Source: Chitinophagales bacterium (GTDB lineage Bacteria > Bacteroidota > Bacteroidia > Chitinophagales > JABDMM01). Taken from it: a stretch of DNA of 52,192 nucleotides. Under the pieces are notes generated by a model. It saw only the letters and a program-made list of their open reading frames with translations. It ran no database searches and was not told the origin of the DNA. The stretch covers positions 1 through 52,192 of the forward strand of contig JABDMM010000012.1 of the NCBI GenBank assembly GCA_013001465.1, read 5' to 3'. Position numbers and translations under genes: made by a program. Of this stretch, positions 7,708 to 17,020 are shown in pieces (position 1 is the first letter of the stretch; each line of letters starts with the position of its first letter).

Positions 7708-8913
7708 ATGGCAATACATCACATATCTGAGTATAATTTGAGAGACTTTCCAAAGCAGGCTTCTCCATTTGTGTTAAACAGCTTCGAATTGTTGAAACTT
7801 AAAGCAATGGTCTTCGGTCATATGTTCAAGAATGTTTTGGCAAAAACAGGTAATCCATTTAAAGCAGTAAAAGTTATTCAACAATTAAGAACGAAGTATC
7901 AAAATGTATATGGAGCTGTATACCTCAATAAAGTAGCTAAAGTTGAAGATCGCCTTCATTGGAGACTTGCAGCACCGGGTTTCCCGTCCAAAGCGATCAA
8001 TAAACGGCTGGAAAACGAGATCAACCGATTGATCCCCGGACAAACCCGATTTGGTATGCAAAGCATAATTTTCGCCATCACAAAGAAATGCAGGATGAAT
8101 TGTGAGCACTGCTTTGAGTGGGATAATCTCAATAAAAAAGATGTGCTAAGCACTGACGACATCATTCAAACCGTCATAAAATACCAGGAGTATGGTACAA
8201 CCCAAATGATGTTCAGCGGAGGCGAACCACTTCTCAGGATCAATGATATTTATAAAATATTGGAAGCAGTACGAAAAGATATAACTGACTTTTGGATCAT
8301 TACTTCCGGCTTAGGTCTCAGTGCTGAGGTGGCCGCGCGTCTGAAAACATCCGGACTGACAGGTGTCTTGATCAGTGTCGATCACCATGTCCCAAATGAA
8401 CATGACAAATTCAGAGGCTATGAGAGTGCTTTTGATAATGCTATGCAAGCCGTTTGCAATGCAAACAGAGCCGGACTAGTAACTGCTTTTTCACTCTGCG
8501 CCCGAAAAGAGTATGTCTCGAACGAAAATTTATCAGCTTATATGGATCTTGCAAGAAATATGGGAGTATCTTTTGTGCAGATTATCGAAGCAAGGGCTGC
8601 CGGCAAATATTTTGGGAAAGAAGTTAAACTTGATGACGAAACTGTGCAATTGCTGGAAAAGTATTACACCGAATATAATTCTTTAAATGAGTTTAAAGAT
8701 TATCCCATCATCAACTATTTTGGTTATCATCAGAGACGAGTAGGTTGCTTCGGTGCAGGTAACCGTTTCTTTTATATAGACACGGATGGGAATGCCCAAA
8801 GCTGCCCGGTATGCGCAAACAAAGCCGGCAAAGTAACAGACCGATCAGCGGATGAGATCGTTGATTCTCTTGCTAAGACCGCCTGTTTTGATTATGAAAA
8901 GACCACTTTATAA
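7708..8913 (+). CDS. Radical SAM protein with C-terminal SPASM/twitch-like cysteine cluster
   Basis: 401 residues from the ATG at 7708; a TTG at 7702 is in frame but weaker. About 110 N-terminal residues precede the radical SAM core and are unlike the usual short leader. The core has the CRMNCEHC motif (Cys128, Cys132, Cys135) that binds the [4Fe-4S] cluster, and MMFSGGEPLLR about 40 residues later for SAM binding. Near the C-terminus, VGCFGAGNRFFYIDTDGNAQ followed by CPVC, and a later Cys, resemble the auxiliary-cluster region of SPASM/twitch enzymes that modify peptides or proteins. The target cannot be read from sequence. The adjacent upstream lipoprotein is the obvious candidate partner or substrate; no small precursor peptide gene was found beside it. 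Radical SAM assignment is firm, the reaction is open. Confidence 0.85.
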   Translation: MAIHHISEYNLRDFPKQASPFVLNSFELLKLKAMVFGHMFKNVLAKTGNPFKAVKVIQQLRTKYQNVYGAVYLNKVAKVEDRLHWRLAAPGFPSKAINKRLENEINRLIPGQTRFGMQSIIFAITKKCRMNCEHCFEWDNLNKKDVLSTDDIIQTVIKYQEYGTTQMMFSGGEPLLRINDIYKILEAVRKDITDFWIITSGLGLSAEVAARLKTSGLTGVLISVDHHVPNEHDKFRGYESAFDNAMQAVCNANRAGLVTAFSLCARKEYVSNENLSAYMDLARNMGVSFVQIIEARAAGKYFGKEVKLDDETVQLLEKYYTEYNSLNEFKDYPIINYFGYHQRRVGCFGAGNRFFYIDTDGNAQSCPVCANKAGKVTDRSADEIVDSLAKTACFDYEKTTL

Positions 8914-9035
8914 TGTAATACGGCAAAAGTCTTTGATCTTAAAAGCTCGCAGAAGCAAATAATCAAGATAAGGTGGAAAAGCAAGTTAGATAGTGAGGTA
9001 ATTACCATTTATATTAGCTGCATTATAAAGATCTA

Positions 9036-10574
9036 ATGAAAGTAGGAGTCATCAAGGAGATCTCGCCGAAAGAAAATCGGGTTGGAGCAACTCCAAAAAC
9101 GGTCGAAAGACTGATCAAGCAAGGATTCGAGGTATATATCCAAAAGGGAGCAGGTAAGGGTTCCCAGTTCAGTGATGAAGATTATGAAAGAGCAGGGGCT
9201 AAAATATCCGAGGATGCCGGTCATGTTTTCCAGATAAGTGACATTATTCTGAAAGTTCAGCCTGTGACAGATGAAGAGATAACGTTGATGCATGAAGGGC
9301 AGGTCATGCTCAGTTTCTTGTATCCGGCTCAAAACAAAGACTTACTTAAGAAACTTTCAGCAAAGAAGATCAATGCGATCGCTATGGATGCCGTACCTCG
9401 GATTTCCAGGGCACAAAAAATGGATGTACTTTCTTCTATGGCGAATATTGCAGGCTACAGATCTGTAATTGAGAGCGCGAATTATTTTGGAAGGTTCCTG
9501 AACGGACAGATCACGGCTGCGGGGAAAGTTGATCCGGCCAAAGTACTTATAATTGGAGCAGGAGTTGCCGGATTGGCAGCTATTGGAACAGCAAAGTCTC
9601 TTGGTGCAGAAGTTCGGGCCTTCGATACAAGGTCTGAAGTTGCCGAACAGATCCAAAGTATGGGTGCTCGATTTCTTACTGTGGAAATTGAAGAAGAAGG
9701 TGGTACTGCAAGTGGTTACTCCAAGGTGATGAGCAAAGAATTCATAGAAGCTGAAATGAAACTCTTTCTTGAACAGGCAAAGGAAGTCGATATCATTATA
9801 ACTACTGCACAGATTCCCGGACGAGAAGCTCCGAAGTTAATCCTGGACTATCATGTAGAAGCTATGAAGGCGGGATCCGTGATCGTTGATCTTGCTGCTC
9901 AGACGGGAGGAAACTGCACACTTACACGAAAAGACGAGGTATTTAAAACCGATAACGGAGTTCTTATTTTAGGAAAACTTGATCAACTCCCGGCACAAGC
10001 GAGTCAGCTTTATGGAAATAATTTATGTCACATGTTAGACGACATGGGCAAAGCTGAGAATTTCAAAATTGACATGGATGACGATGTCATTAAGAGAGCC
10101 ATGGTGACTTATAATGGCGAGATCCATTGGCCACCGGAACCGCTCACAGTGAGCACTGTCCCTGTAAGCGGTGATCAGGCAGAGAATCATCTACCTCAAT
10201 CAAAGACGCAAGAGGAGCTAGCGCGAAAAAGAGGAATCACCACGATCATTGCTCTGGTGCTGATCGGGATCTTTTTATTTGCTTTATCGAGGGTAACACC
10301 TTCTGATTTTTTACAGCATCTTACAGTTTTTGTTCTTGCTGTTTTTATAGGTTGGCAAGTCATCTGGAATGTGACACATGCATTGCATACACCTTTGATG
10401 GCAGTGACAAATGCGATAAGCGGTATAATCATTATTGGTGGATTGCTTCAGATCCGGGCTGATATTACAAATCCGATCACCATACTGGCCTTCATAGCTA
10501 TTTTAGTAGCAAGTATCAATATTGTAGGTGGTTTTTATGTCACTCACCGTATGTTGAAAATGTTTAGAAAGTAA
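9036..10574 (+). CDS. pntA: NAD(P) transhydrogenase subunit alpha
   Basis: 512 residues, the length of the E. coli protein. The N-terminal domain I opens with [20 protein letters not shown], typical of the alanine dehydrogenase/PntA fold, and carries the dinucleotide-binding [20 protein letters not shown] near residue 170 and [14 protein letters not shown] later. The last part (about 395-505) holds four hydrophobic segments, i.e. the membrane part of subunit alpha, fused as in E. coli. With PntB it couples proton entry to hydride transfer from NADH to NADP+ in the inner membrane, supplying NADPH. pntB starts 4 bp after the stop. A GGTAATTACC palindrome at about 8998-9007 lies in the leader and could be an operator. 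Confidence 0.96.
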   Translation: MKVGVIKEISPKENRVGATPKTVERLIKQGFEVYIQKGAGKGSQFSDEDYERAGAKISEDAGHVFQISDIILKVQPVTDEEITLMHEGQVMLSFLYPAQNKDLLKKLSAKKINAIAMDAVPRISRAQKMDVLSSMANIAGYRSVIESANYFGRFLNGQITAAGKVDPAKVLIIGAGVAGLAAIGTAKSLGAEVRAFDTRSEVAEQIQSMGARFLTVEIEEEGGTASGYSKVMSKEFIEAEMKLFLEQAKEVDIIITTAQIPGREAPKLILDYHVEAMKAGSVIVDLAAQTGGNCTLTRKDEVFKTDNGVLILGKLDQLPAQASQLYGNNLCHMLDDMGKAENFKIDMDDDVIKRAMVTYNGEIHWPPEPLTVSTVPVSGDQAENHLPQSKTQEELARKRGITTIIALVLIGIFLFALSRVTPSDFLQHLTVFVLAVFIGWQVIWNVTHALHTPLMAVTNAISGIIIIGGLLQIRADITNPITILAFIAILVASINIVGGFYVTHRMLKMFRK

Positions 10575-10578
10575 AGTC

Positions 10579-11979
10579 ATGATCACAGCCCCTATACAAA
10601 CCGCCTCTTATTTGTTAGCAAGTATTTTATTTATTCTGAGTTTGGCTGGCCTCTCATCGCAAGAAACAGCAAAGAGAGGGGTGGTCTTCGGCATTGTGGG
10701 GATGTTTATCGCAGTAATATCTACTGTATTAGGAGAAGACATCCAGGGACATGTTTATATTTTGACGGCAATTGTGATCGCTTCTGTTATTGGAATATGG
10801 GTTGCACGAAAAGTGGAAATGACTGCTATGCCGGAATTAGTAGCCATCCTTCATAGTTTTGTTGGACTCGCTGCAGTTCTCGTTGGATATGGATCATACC
10901 TGAAACCTGAGAATCAAGCTATGACCGGTGTTGAACACAACATTCACGTGATAGAAGTATTTGTTGGTTGTTTTATTGGAGCAATAACTTTTACCGGATC
11001 AGTCATTGCCTGGGGGAAATTACAGGGAAGCATCAGGAGCAAGCCGTTGATCTATCCCGGACGACATTTTGTTAATGCTGTGTTAGTGATCGTTTGCATT
11101 GTTCTGGGAGTGATGTTCACCAATGCAGAGCCTTCAATGGGAGTCATTTACCTAACAATAATGGTTGGTATTGCCTCTTTTATTGGTATTATGTTAGTGA
11201 TGGCTATTGGAGGTGCAGACATGCCTGTTGTTGTTTCTATGTTAAATTCATATTCCGGGTGGACAGCTTCGGCAGCCGGATTCATGTTAGGGAATGATCT
11301 TCTGATCATCACAGGAGCTCTTGTTGGGAGTTCTGGAGCTATTCTCTCAATTATTATGTGCAATGCAATGAATCGGTCTTTCTTTTCGGTTATCCTTGGT
11401 GGATGGGGTCAGGTAGCCACCGGCGAAGCAAAAGCGATGACCGGTGAAGTCACCGCAACAGATCATGATGAAGTTGCCAAAGTTCTGGAAGATGCCCGAT
11501 CTGTAGTTATTGTACCCGGGTACGGGATGGCGGTGGCAAAGGCCCAGCACCCAGTCTACGAACTTGTGAATAAACTAAAAAAAGGCAGCGCGAACGGGAA
11601 AGAAGTACGCTTTGGTATTCATCCTGTTGCAGGAAGGCTTCCCGGGCATATGAACGTACTTTTGGCCGAAGCAAATGTTCCATATGATATTGTACTTGAA
11701 ATGGATGAGATCAACGACGACCTAAATGAAACTGATGTAGTATTGGTTATCGGTGCTAATGATATTGTAAATCCCAGCGCTCTTGAAGATCCCGGAAGTA
11801 CGATCTACGGGATGCCGGTTATCGAAGTCTGGAATGCAAAGAAAGTGATCGTCATGAAGCGGTCCATGGCAACCGGATATGCAGGAATTCAAAATCCGCT
11901 GTTCTTCAAAGAAAATACCAATATGCTTTATGGTGATGCTAAAGACTCTGTCGATAAAATACTTGCTCACCTGAATTAG
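10579..11979 (+). CDS. pntB: NAD(P) transhydrogenase subunit beta
   Basis: 466 residues, as usual for PntB. The first half is a set of hydrophobic helices (membrane domain II). The second half, from about residue 285, is the NADP-binding domain [23 protein letters not shown], then [30 protein letters not shown] and a terminal [20 protein letters not shown]. These are hallmark blocks of proton-translocating transhydrogenase. It is translated directly behind pntA and is followed by a stem-loop terminator at 12057-12082. Confidence 0.97.
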   Translation: MITAPIQTASYLLASILFILSLAGLSSQETAKRGVVFGIVGMFIAVISTVLGEDIQGHVYILTAIVIASVIGIWVARKVEMTAMPELVAILHSFVGLAAVLVGYGSYLKPENQAMTGVEHNIHVIEVFVGCFIGAITFTGSVIAWGKLQGSIRSKPLIYPGRHFVNAVLVIVCIVLGVMFTNAEPSMGVIYLTIMVGIASFIGIMLVMAIGGADMPVVVSMLNSYSGWTASAAGFMLGNDLLIITGALVGSSGAILSIIMCNAMNRSFFSVILGGWGQVATGEAKAMTGEVTATDHDEVAKVLEDARSVVIVPGYGMAVAKAQHPVYELVNKLKKGSANGKEVRFGIHPVAGRLPGHMNVLLAEANVPYDIVLEMDEINDDLNETDVVLVIGANDIVNPSALEDPGSTIYGMPVIEVWNAKKVIVMKRSMATGYAGIQNPLFFKENTNMLYGDAKDSVDKILAHLN

Positions 11980-12056
11980 ATCTACAAATTAAATGATCCA
12001 GATCTATGGATTGTTTTGTTTATTAGCCTAATACATAAACACCTCTAAAATATAAA

Positions 12057-12082
12057 GGCCCTCCAATATGGAGAGCCTTTTT
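12057..12082 (+). terminator. Stem-loop terminator between pntB and a convergent gene
   Basis: GGCCCTCCA and TGGAGAGCC form a 9-bp stem with one mismatch around an ATA loop, followed by TTTTT. It lies 77 bp after the pntB stop. The minus-strand gene ends at 12107 just beyond it, and A residues precede the stem, so it can serve both convergent genes. Confidence 0.75.
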
Positions 12083-12106
12083 AAATTTAGAAAAGCGATG
12101 CATAAT

Positions 12107-13984
12107 CTATTTCTTCACAATCCTCATTATCGCTTTTCTATTTTCGTTATCAGAAAGCTCGATCAGATATACTCCCGGAGCGCCATTGATTTCAAGATCA
12201 ATGGTACTCGAATTATCAACTGTTCGAAATCCGATCTCTTTACCACTTATAGTATATAGTGTAGCACTTAATATTGTTTGTGCATTTATAAACTCGACAG
12301 AAAATTTACCATTCGTTGGATTTGGATATATGGTAAATTCATCTTCAAATGTATTCTCTACGATTCCCACTGTGGTGATAGTCTTGCACGCTGAAGTATC
12401 GACACATCCATTATTGTCGACCCTGACTGCATAGCTTCCATTAACACCTGCCGTAAAACTTTGTGCAGTAGCACCTGATATTGCGCTGAATGAATTGTTA
12501 CAATCCAACCATTGGTACGCCACACCTGTAGCATTACTTGTCACGGTAACTCCACTCAGAGATATTCCTGTATCAACTGAATTGACCGTGAGGTTCAATG
12601 TCACCATCGAATCACATCCATTTTTTGCTCCACCCTGAATTAAAAATGTCGCACTGCTATTACTTGAAGTATAAGTGTTTCCGTCGATCCATGTGATCGC
12701 ATCACACTCATCACGCTGATCTGTGCCATTCGCCGGACCTAAAATCGTGAGGTTAAGTGTTACAACAGAATCACAACCATTTTTTGCAGCACCCACGAAA
12801 GTATATGTTGCACTATTGTTACTGCTTGTATATGTATTCCCATCGATCCAGGTCATCGAATTACATTCACTGTAGGTATCCGTTCCTGTCGGTGAGTTCA
12901 CAATGGTAAGATCGAGAGATACTACCGAGTCACAACCATTTTTAGCAGCACCGGAGTAAGTATAAGAAGCAGTATTGTTGCTTGAAGTGTATGTATTACC
13001 ATCAACCCATGTATACGCGTTGCACTCTGTTCTTGCATCACTTGCAACTGCGGAGTTGAGGATTGTCAGATCAAGAGACACGACAGAATCACAACCATTT
13101 TTTGCAGCACCCACAAAAGTATATGTCGCTGTGTTGTTACTTGCCGTATATGTATTTCCATCGACCCATGTGAATGCATTACATTCATTTTGCACATCTG
13201 TGCTGCTTGCCGAAGGAACAATGGTAAGGTCTAGTGTAACAATTGAATCGCAACCATTTGAAGCTCCTCCTCCATAGTTATAAGTTGCCGTATTATTATT
13301 TGCGGAATAGGTATTTCCGTCAATCCAGGTGAACACGTTACATTCTGTTCTGGTATCTGTACCCGAAGAAGGAGCACAGGCTGAGGAAGCTTGCCCCCAA
13401 ATGCTAAAACATCTGCCATAACTTGTATAACTACCGGGAGTGCCATCCGTCGTCGGATAAGGGCCGGTCCCGCTGTGAAATACATTTCCGATTACTGCAT
13501 AATAGTAAATCCTGAACTCGACGGATGAACTGGTCACCACGTTGGTTGTTCCAAGGTTAACAGAAGTAAGGTTATAATTAGAAGTACCCGGTGTGAATTC
13601 ACCAAGTGCAGTTGCAAAACCATCCTCGCTCCATCGTAATTGCATTTTAATCCCTGTTGTTGTTGGAGCAGCACCATGAACTATAAATCTGTCAAACTGT
13701 ACATCATCGTTAAGATCTAATGTATAAGATAGATACGGGTCTGTAGCTGCATTAACAGTGGCAGAATCATTTGGATTTGTCCATACATTCCTGTTATCAT
13801 TATAAGGGACGAGACCACTATAATTTTGCGAAGCTGTAGATATCTCTGAAGACAAACCTGTTCCGGTTTGCGGATACGAATAAGTAAAAGTGTTTTGCCC
13901 CGTCCAATAGACGAGCTCAGAAGTCTGCGCTTGTACTGTTACTGAGAATAGGCTTATTAAAAGCCAATAGTACATTTTCTTCAT
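12107..13984 (-). CDS. T9SS-secreted protein with five 53-residue repeats
   Basis: 625 residues. Signal peptide 1-19 (ending VTVQAQ). Residues about 20-205 form a beta-sandwich-like domain with YLSYTLDLNDDVQFDRFIVH and KMQLRWSEDGFATALGEF. Then five tandem units of 53 residues follow, each with the pattern ECNxxTWxDGNTYTxxNNTA, then KNGCDSxVxLxLTI; each has two Cys, at conserved places, which may pair. After a PKD-like segment (YQWLDCNNSFSAISGATAQS), residues about 545-625 are a type A T9SS sorting domain (IYPNPTNGKFSVEF ... GVYLIELSDNENR). It is thus an exported, probably surface-anchored or released protein; its ligand is unknown. It converges on pntB and shares its terminator. Confidence 0.85.
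   Translation of the reverse strand: MKKMYYWLLISLFSVTVQAQTSELVYWTGQNTFTYSYPQTGTGLSSEISTASQNYSGLVPYNDNRNVWTNPNDSATVNAATDPYLSYTLDLNDDVQFDRFIVHGAAPTTTGIKMQLRWSEDGFATALGEFTPGTSNYNLTSVNLGTTNVVTSSSVEFRIYYYAVIGNVFHSGTGPYPTTDGTPGSYTSYGRCFSIWGQASSACAPSSGTDTRTECNVFTWIDGNTYSANNNTATYNYGGGASNGCDSIVTLDLTIVPSASSTDVQNECNAFTWVDGNTYTASNNTATYTFVGAAKNGCDSVVSLDLTILNSAVASDARTECNAYTWVDGNTYTSSNNTASYTYSGAAKNGCDSVVSLDLTIVNSPTGTDTYSECNSMTWIDGNTYTSSNNSATYTFVGAAKNGCDSVVTLNLTILGPANGTDQRDECDAITWIDGNTYTSSNSSATFLIQGGAKNGCDSMVTLNLTVNSVDTGISLSGVTVTSNATGVAYQWLDCNNSFSAISGATAQSFTAGVNGSYAVRVDNNGCVDTSACKTITTVGIVENTFEDEFTIYPNPTNGKFSVEFINAQTILSATLYTISGKEIGFRTVDNSSTIDLEINGAPGVYLIELSDNENRKAIMRIVKK
12570..13365 (-). repeat. Five 159-bp in-frame tandem repeats
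   Basis: The five 53-residue units of the gene at 12107-13984 correspond to 159-bp DNA repeats. Several stretches such as the codons for AAKNGCDSVV are nearly identical between neighbouring units. That points to recent duplication or gene conversion, and copy number may vary between strains. Confidence 0.8.
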
Positions 13985-14251
13985 AATCTTAGGATTTAAC
14001 TTAATTAATACTTTTTAAAACATGTAAATGAGGTCTTCAGACGATATCATCGACAGCATATCAGAAATGGAAAACCAACATCAAATTCAATCAAATAAAA
14101 AATACGAGTCGTTGATTAGAAATGTTTTATGAAGAAGGAAGTTTCTCTGGATCTTAAATGAAACATTATTGTTTTAGGAGATCGAAAACCAAAAATTTAA
14201 CCTCGGTTCATTCGATCGAAGAGGTGAGTGATCCTATACAGGATCTTCATT

Positions 14252-16915
14252 TTAAGTGATGAGTCCAAGCTTTTTAGTGATACGGATTATAACAACAGGT
14301 ATGACCCCTGCAAGAACGATATACATTAAATCCTTTGGAGAAATTTCATGAAGAGCAAGCACTTCTTTTGACATAGGCCAGAAGTAAACCATTAGTAAAA
14401 GAAAAATACAAAACCCTACCGCCAACCAAACATGAATGTTCTTAGTGATCGTATTGCTGAAAAATGAAGTTTCAGAAGAGATCAGGCTCAGAGGGTGCAG
14501 CAGCTGTGCGAAGGAAAGTGAGAAGAAAACAATGGTATTAGAGTGTGCGGGGCTATAATTTTCAAAGATGCGGCAATATACAAAGATAGCCAGGACAGTA
14601 CTTGTAACTACAGACGCATATACTACTATCGATATCCAGTTTCCTCTTGTGATCAATGGTTCATTTATAGACCGGGGTTTAGACTCCATGACCCTACGAC
14701 TCTCTTTACCCATACCCAAAGCGAGAGCCGGAAATACATCTGTGACAAGATTCAAAAACAGGATCTGAAGAGGTAACAAAGGCAATACCATGTTAGAGAA
14801 AGCTGCTATCGCTACGATCATGATCTCAGATAAATTGCATGAGAGCAGGTAAATAATGAAATTCTTCACATTATTATAGATCGTTCTTCCCTGTTTTATA
14901 GCCACGACCAAGGAACCGAAGGAATCGTCCTTCAACACCATATCAGCGGCTTCCCTTGCAACTTGTGTCCCTCTCATCCCCATAGCAATACCAATTTCAG
15001 CCTTCTTCAGTGCAGGAGCATCATTAATTCCATCCCCCGTCATACCAACAACATATCCTTTTTCCTGGTAGAATTTTACAAGCTGGAATTTCTGCTCAGG
15101 AGTTGTTCTTGAAAAGAAGTCACAATCTTCGATGTTCTTCTGGCTGGCCGAATCGGCCAAATTCATTTCGGCTAATTGCTTTCCTTCCAGTCCGGTGATC
15201 TCTTTCTTTTCGTCGATCAAGCCAACCTTTAAAGCAATAGATCTGGCGGTTTCATAATGATCTCCTGTTACCATAACGACTTTTATTCCCGCTTTTCTGC
15301 ACTGTTCCATCGCCAGTTTTACATCCTGACGGGGAGGATCAAGAAAAGCTGTCATTCCGGCAAAAACCATATCCTCCATGAATGCATCATCTTTGTGTTC
15401 TGAATCTTTAAATGCATAACCAAGAATTTTCATACCCTCGGCTGCGAACTTTTTTTCCAGATCGAGCAAAGTTTGTTTTTCAGAGGCTGATAGTGTAGCC
15501 AGATCGTTTTCAGCTTCTTTGAATTTACATTTATCTAATATTTCAGACACCGACCCTTTGGAAGCGGTAAAAAAACCTTTCTCTCTTTGGGTTAATACTC
15601 CCATGATCTTGGTCTTTGAATCAAAAGGAACTTCATTTATCCTCCGAGTTGTAGATAATATATTGCTATGAAGAGAGCTGTCATGATGAATACTAAACTT
15701 TAGCAATGCGATCTCCAGAGGATCACCAACTTCATTTTTCCCCTCTTCGTACACAGCGTTATTACAGATGATCGCGACTTCTTTTAGTCGATTCAAGGCA
15801 ATCAGATCTGTTTCATTGGTATGTAGGGTTATCTTACTGTCATCTTCGGACCATTGAGTTTCGAGCTCGGTTCCATTGGGAAGAATAACATTTTGAACTT
15901 TCAGTTTATTCTCTGTAAGCGTGCCGGTTTTATCCGTCAGAATAATATTGGCGCTTCCAAGCGTTTCGACAGCAGCAAGTTTCTTGATTATGACCTGTTG
16001 TTTTGCCAGTCGTAACATACCCCGAGCCAAAGCGATCGTTGCAACTATGGGTAAGCCTTCAGGTATGGCAGCCACAGCCAGAGCAATAGCTGTTTCGATC
16101 ATGAGATAAACTTCTCGTTGTTGCCACAAACCTATACCCAAAAAGGGAAGAGAAATAGCGATGACCAGATAGATCATTTTTTTACTGAAGGACTGAAGTT
16201 TCTTGTCTAAAGGAAGTTCATCTGAAGATGAATCCAACATTCCGGCTATCTTACCTAATTCGGTCTTTGAACCGGTATTATAGAGAATTGCTTTTGCATT
16301 TCCGCGGGTTACAGATGTGCCCTTAAACAAAACATTGATCTTATCCGCAGTGATGGTATCCTCCTGAAGTACATCAGTGGATTTGCTGACGGGGAAGGAC
16401 TCACCGGTTAATGGCGACTCATCCACCTCTATATTGTTTACCTGGATCAAACGTGCATCAGCCGGGATGATGTCCCCAGCCTCGAGATAGATCATATCAC
16501 CCGGAACAAGCGTTTCCGATGAAACTTCTACAAGAGAACCATTACGATATACTTTGGTAAAACTCTTATCAAGTTCTTTAAGGGCAGCCATAGATTTTCT
16601 AGCCTGGAATTCCATAATAAACCCTATGACTGCATTTACTATGATCACCAGAAAAATCGCGATAGCTTCTGTATAATCACGGAAGAGTATGGAAGCTCCG
16701 GAAGCGAGAATCAATAAATAAACAATAGGGCTATTGAACTGTGAAAGAAGGATGGTAAAAATACCGGTCTGCTGAGGTTCTGGAATCTTGTTTGGACCGT
16801 ATTTGGCGAGTCTTTTGCTAACCTGCTCGGAAGAAAGTCCCCCGGTGCTACTTTCCAGGCGACTTATAACTTCATCTGTATCGATCCTATGGACCACTTC
16901 GCTAACTGCTTCCAT
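14252..16915 (-). CDS. Calcium-type (P2A) cation-transporting P-type ATPase
   Basis: 887 residues. The N-terminal cation-ATPase domain (SSEQVSKRLAKYGPNKIPEP) is followed by the actuator loop with LTGES (about 170). The M4 motif AAIPEGLP provides the Ca2+-ligand Glu. The phosphorylation site is DKTGTLTEN with Asp328, and the hinge is MTGDGINDAPALKKAEIGIA. In M5, LLSCNLSEI places Asn and Glu where SERCA has N768/E771, and in M6, NLVTDVFPALAL supplies the N/D pair. These residues favour Ca2+ export over Na+/K+ or Mg2+, though Mn2+ cannot be excluded. The C-terminal four-helix cation-ATPase domain is complete. It is the last gene of a minus-strand run behind a TPR lipoprotein (105 bp gap) and may have its own promoter. 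Confidence 0.9.
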   Translation of the reverse strand: MEAVSEVVHRIDTDEVISRLESSTGGLSSEQVSKRLAKYGPNKIPEPQQTGIFTILLSQFNSPIVYLLILASGASILFRDYTEAIAIFLVIIVNAVIGFIMEFQARKSMAALKELDKSFTKVYRNGSLVEVSSETLVPGDMIYLEAGDIIPADARLIQVNNIEVDESPLTGESFPVSKSTDVLQEDTITADKINVLFKGTSVTRGNAKAILYNTGSKTELGKIAGMLDSSSDELPLDKKLQSFSKKMIYLVIAISLPFLGIGLWQQREVYLMIETAIALAVAAIPEGLPIVATIALARGMLRLAKQQVIIKKLAAVETLGSANIILTDKTGTLTENKLKVQNVILPNGTELETQWSEDDSKITLHTNETDLIALNRLKEVAIICNNAVYEEGKNEVGDPLEIALLKFSIHHDSSLHSNILSTTRRINEVPFDSKTKIMGVLTQREKGFFTASKGSVSEILDKCKFKEAENDLATLSASEKQTLLDLEKKFAAEGMKILGYAFKDSEHKDDAFMEDMVFAGMTAFLDPPRQDVKLAMEQCRKAGIKVVMVTGDHYETARSIALKVGLIDEKKEITGLEGKQLAEMNLADSASQKNIEDCDFFSRTTPEQKFQLVKFYQEKGYVVGMTGDGINDAPALKKAEIGIAMGMRGTQVAREAADMVLKDDSFGSLVVAIKQGRTIYNNVKNFIIYLLSCNLSEIMIVAIAAFSNMVLPLLPLQILFLNLVTDVFPALALGMGKESRRVMESKPRSINEPLITRGNWISIVVYASVVTSTVLAIFVYCRIFENYSPAHSNTIVFFSLSFAQLLHPLSLISSETSFFSNTITKNIHVWLAVGFCIFLLLMVYFWPMSKEVLALHEISPKDLMYIVLAGVIPVVIIRITKKLGLIT

Positions 16916-17020
16916 GATGCTAACATAAATAAACAGAACGAGAGTAATTCTTAAAAATAAAAGACCAATATAAGATGAGCAGGGTAAATATCACTCCAAT
17001 TACTTGTAGATAAATATTGG

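Noticed and set aside
14215-14250. GATCCT-ATAC-AGGATC style hairpin after the Ca2+ ATPase gene as a terminator
   Set aside because: In the direction of the minus-strand gene the stem is not followed by a T-run, so termination is not supported.
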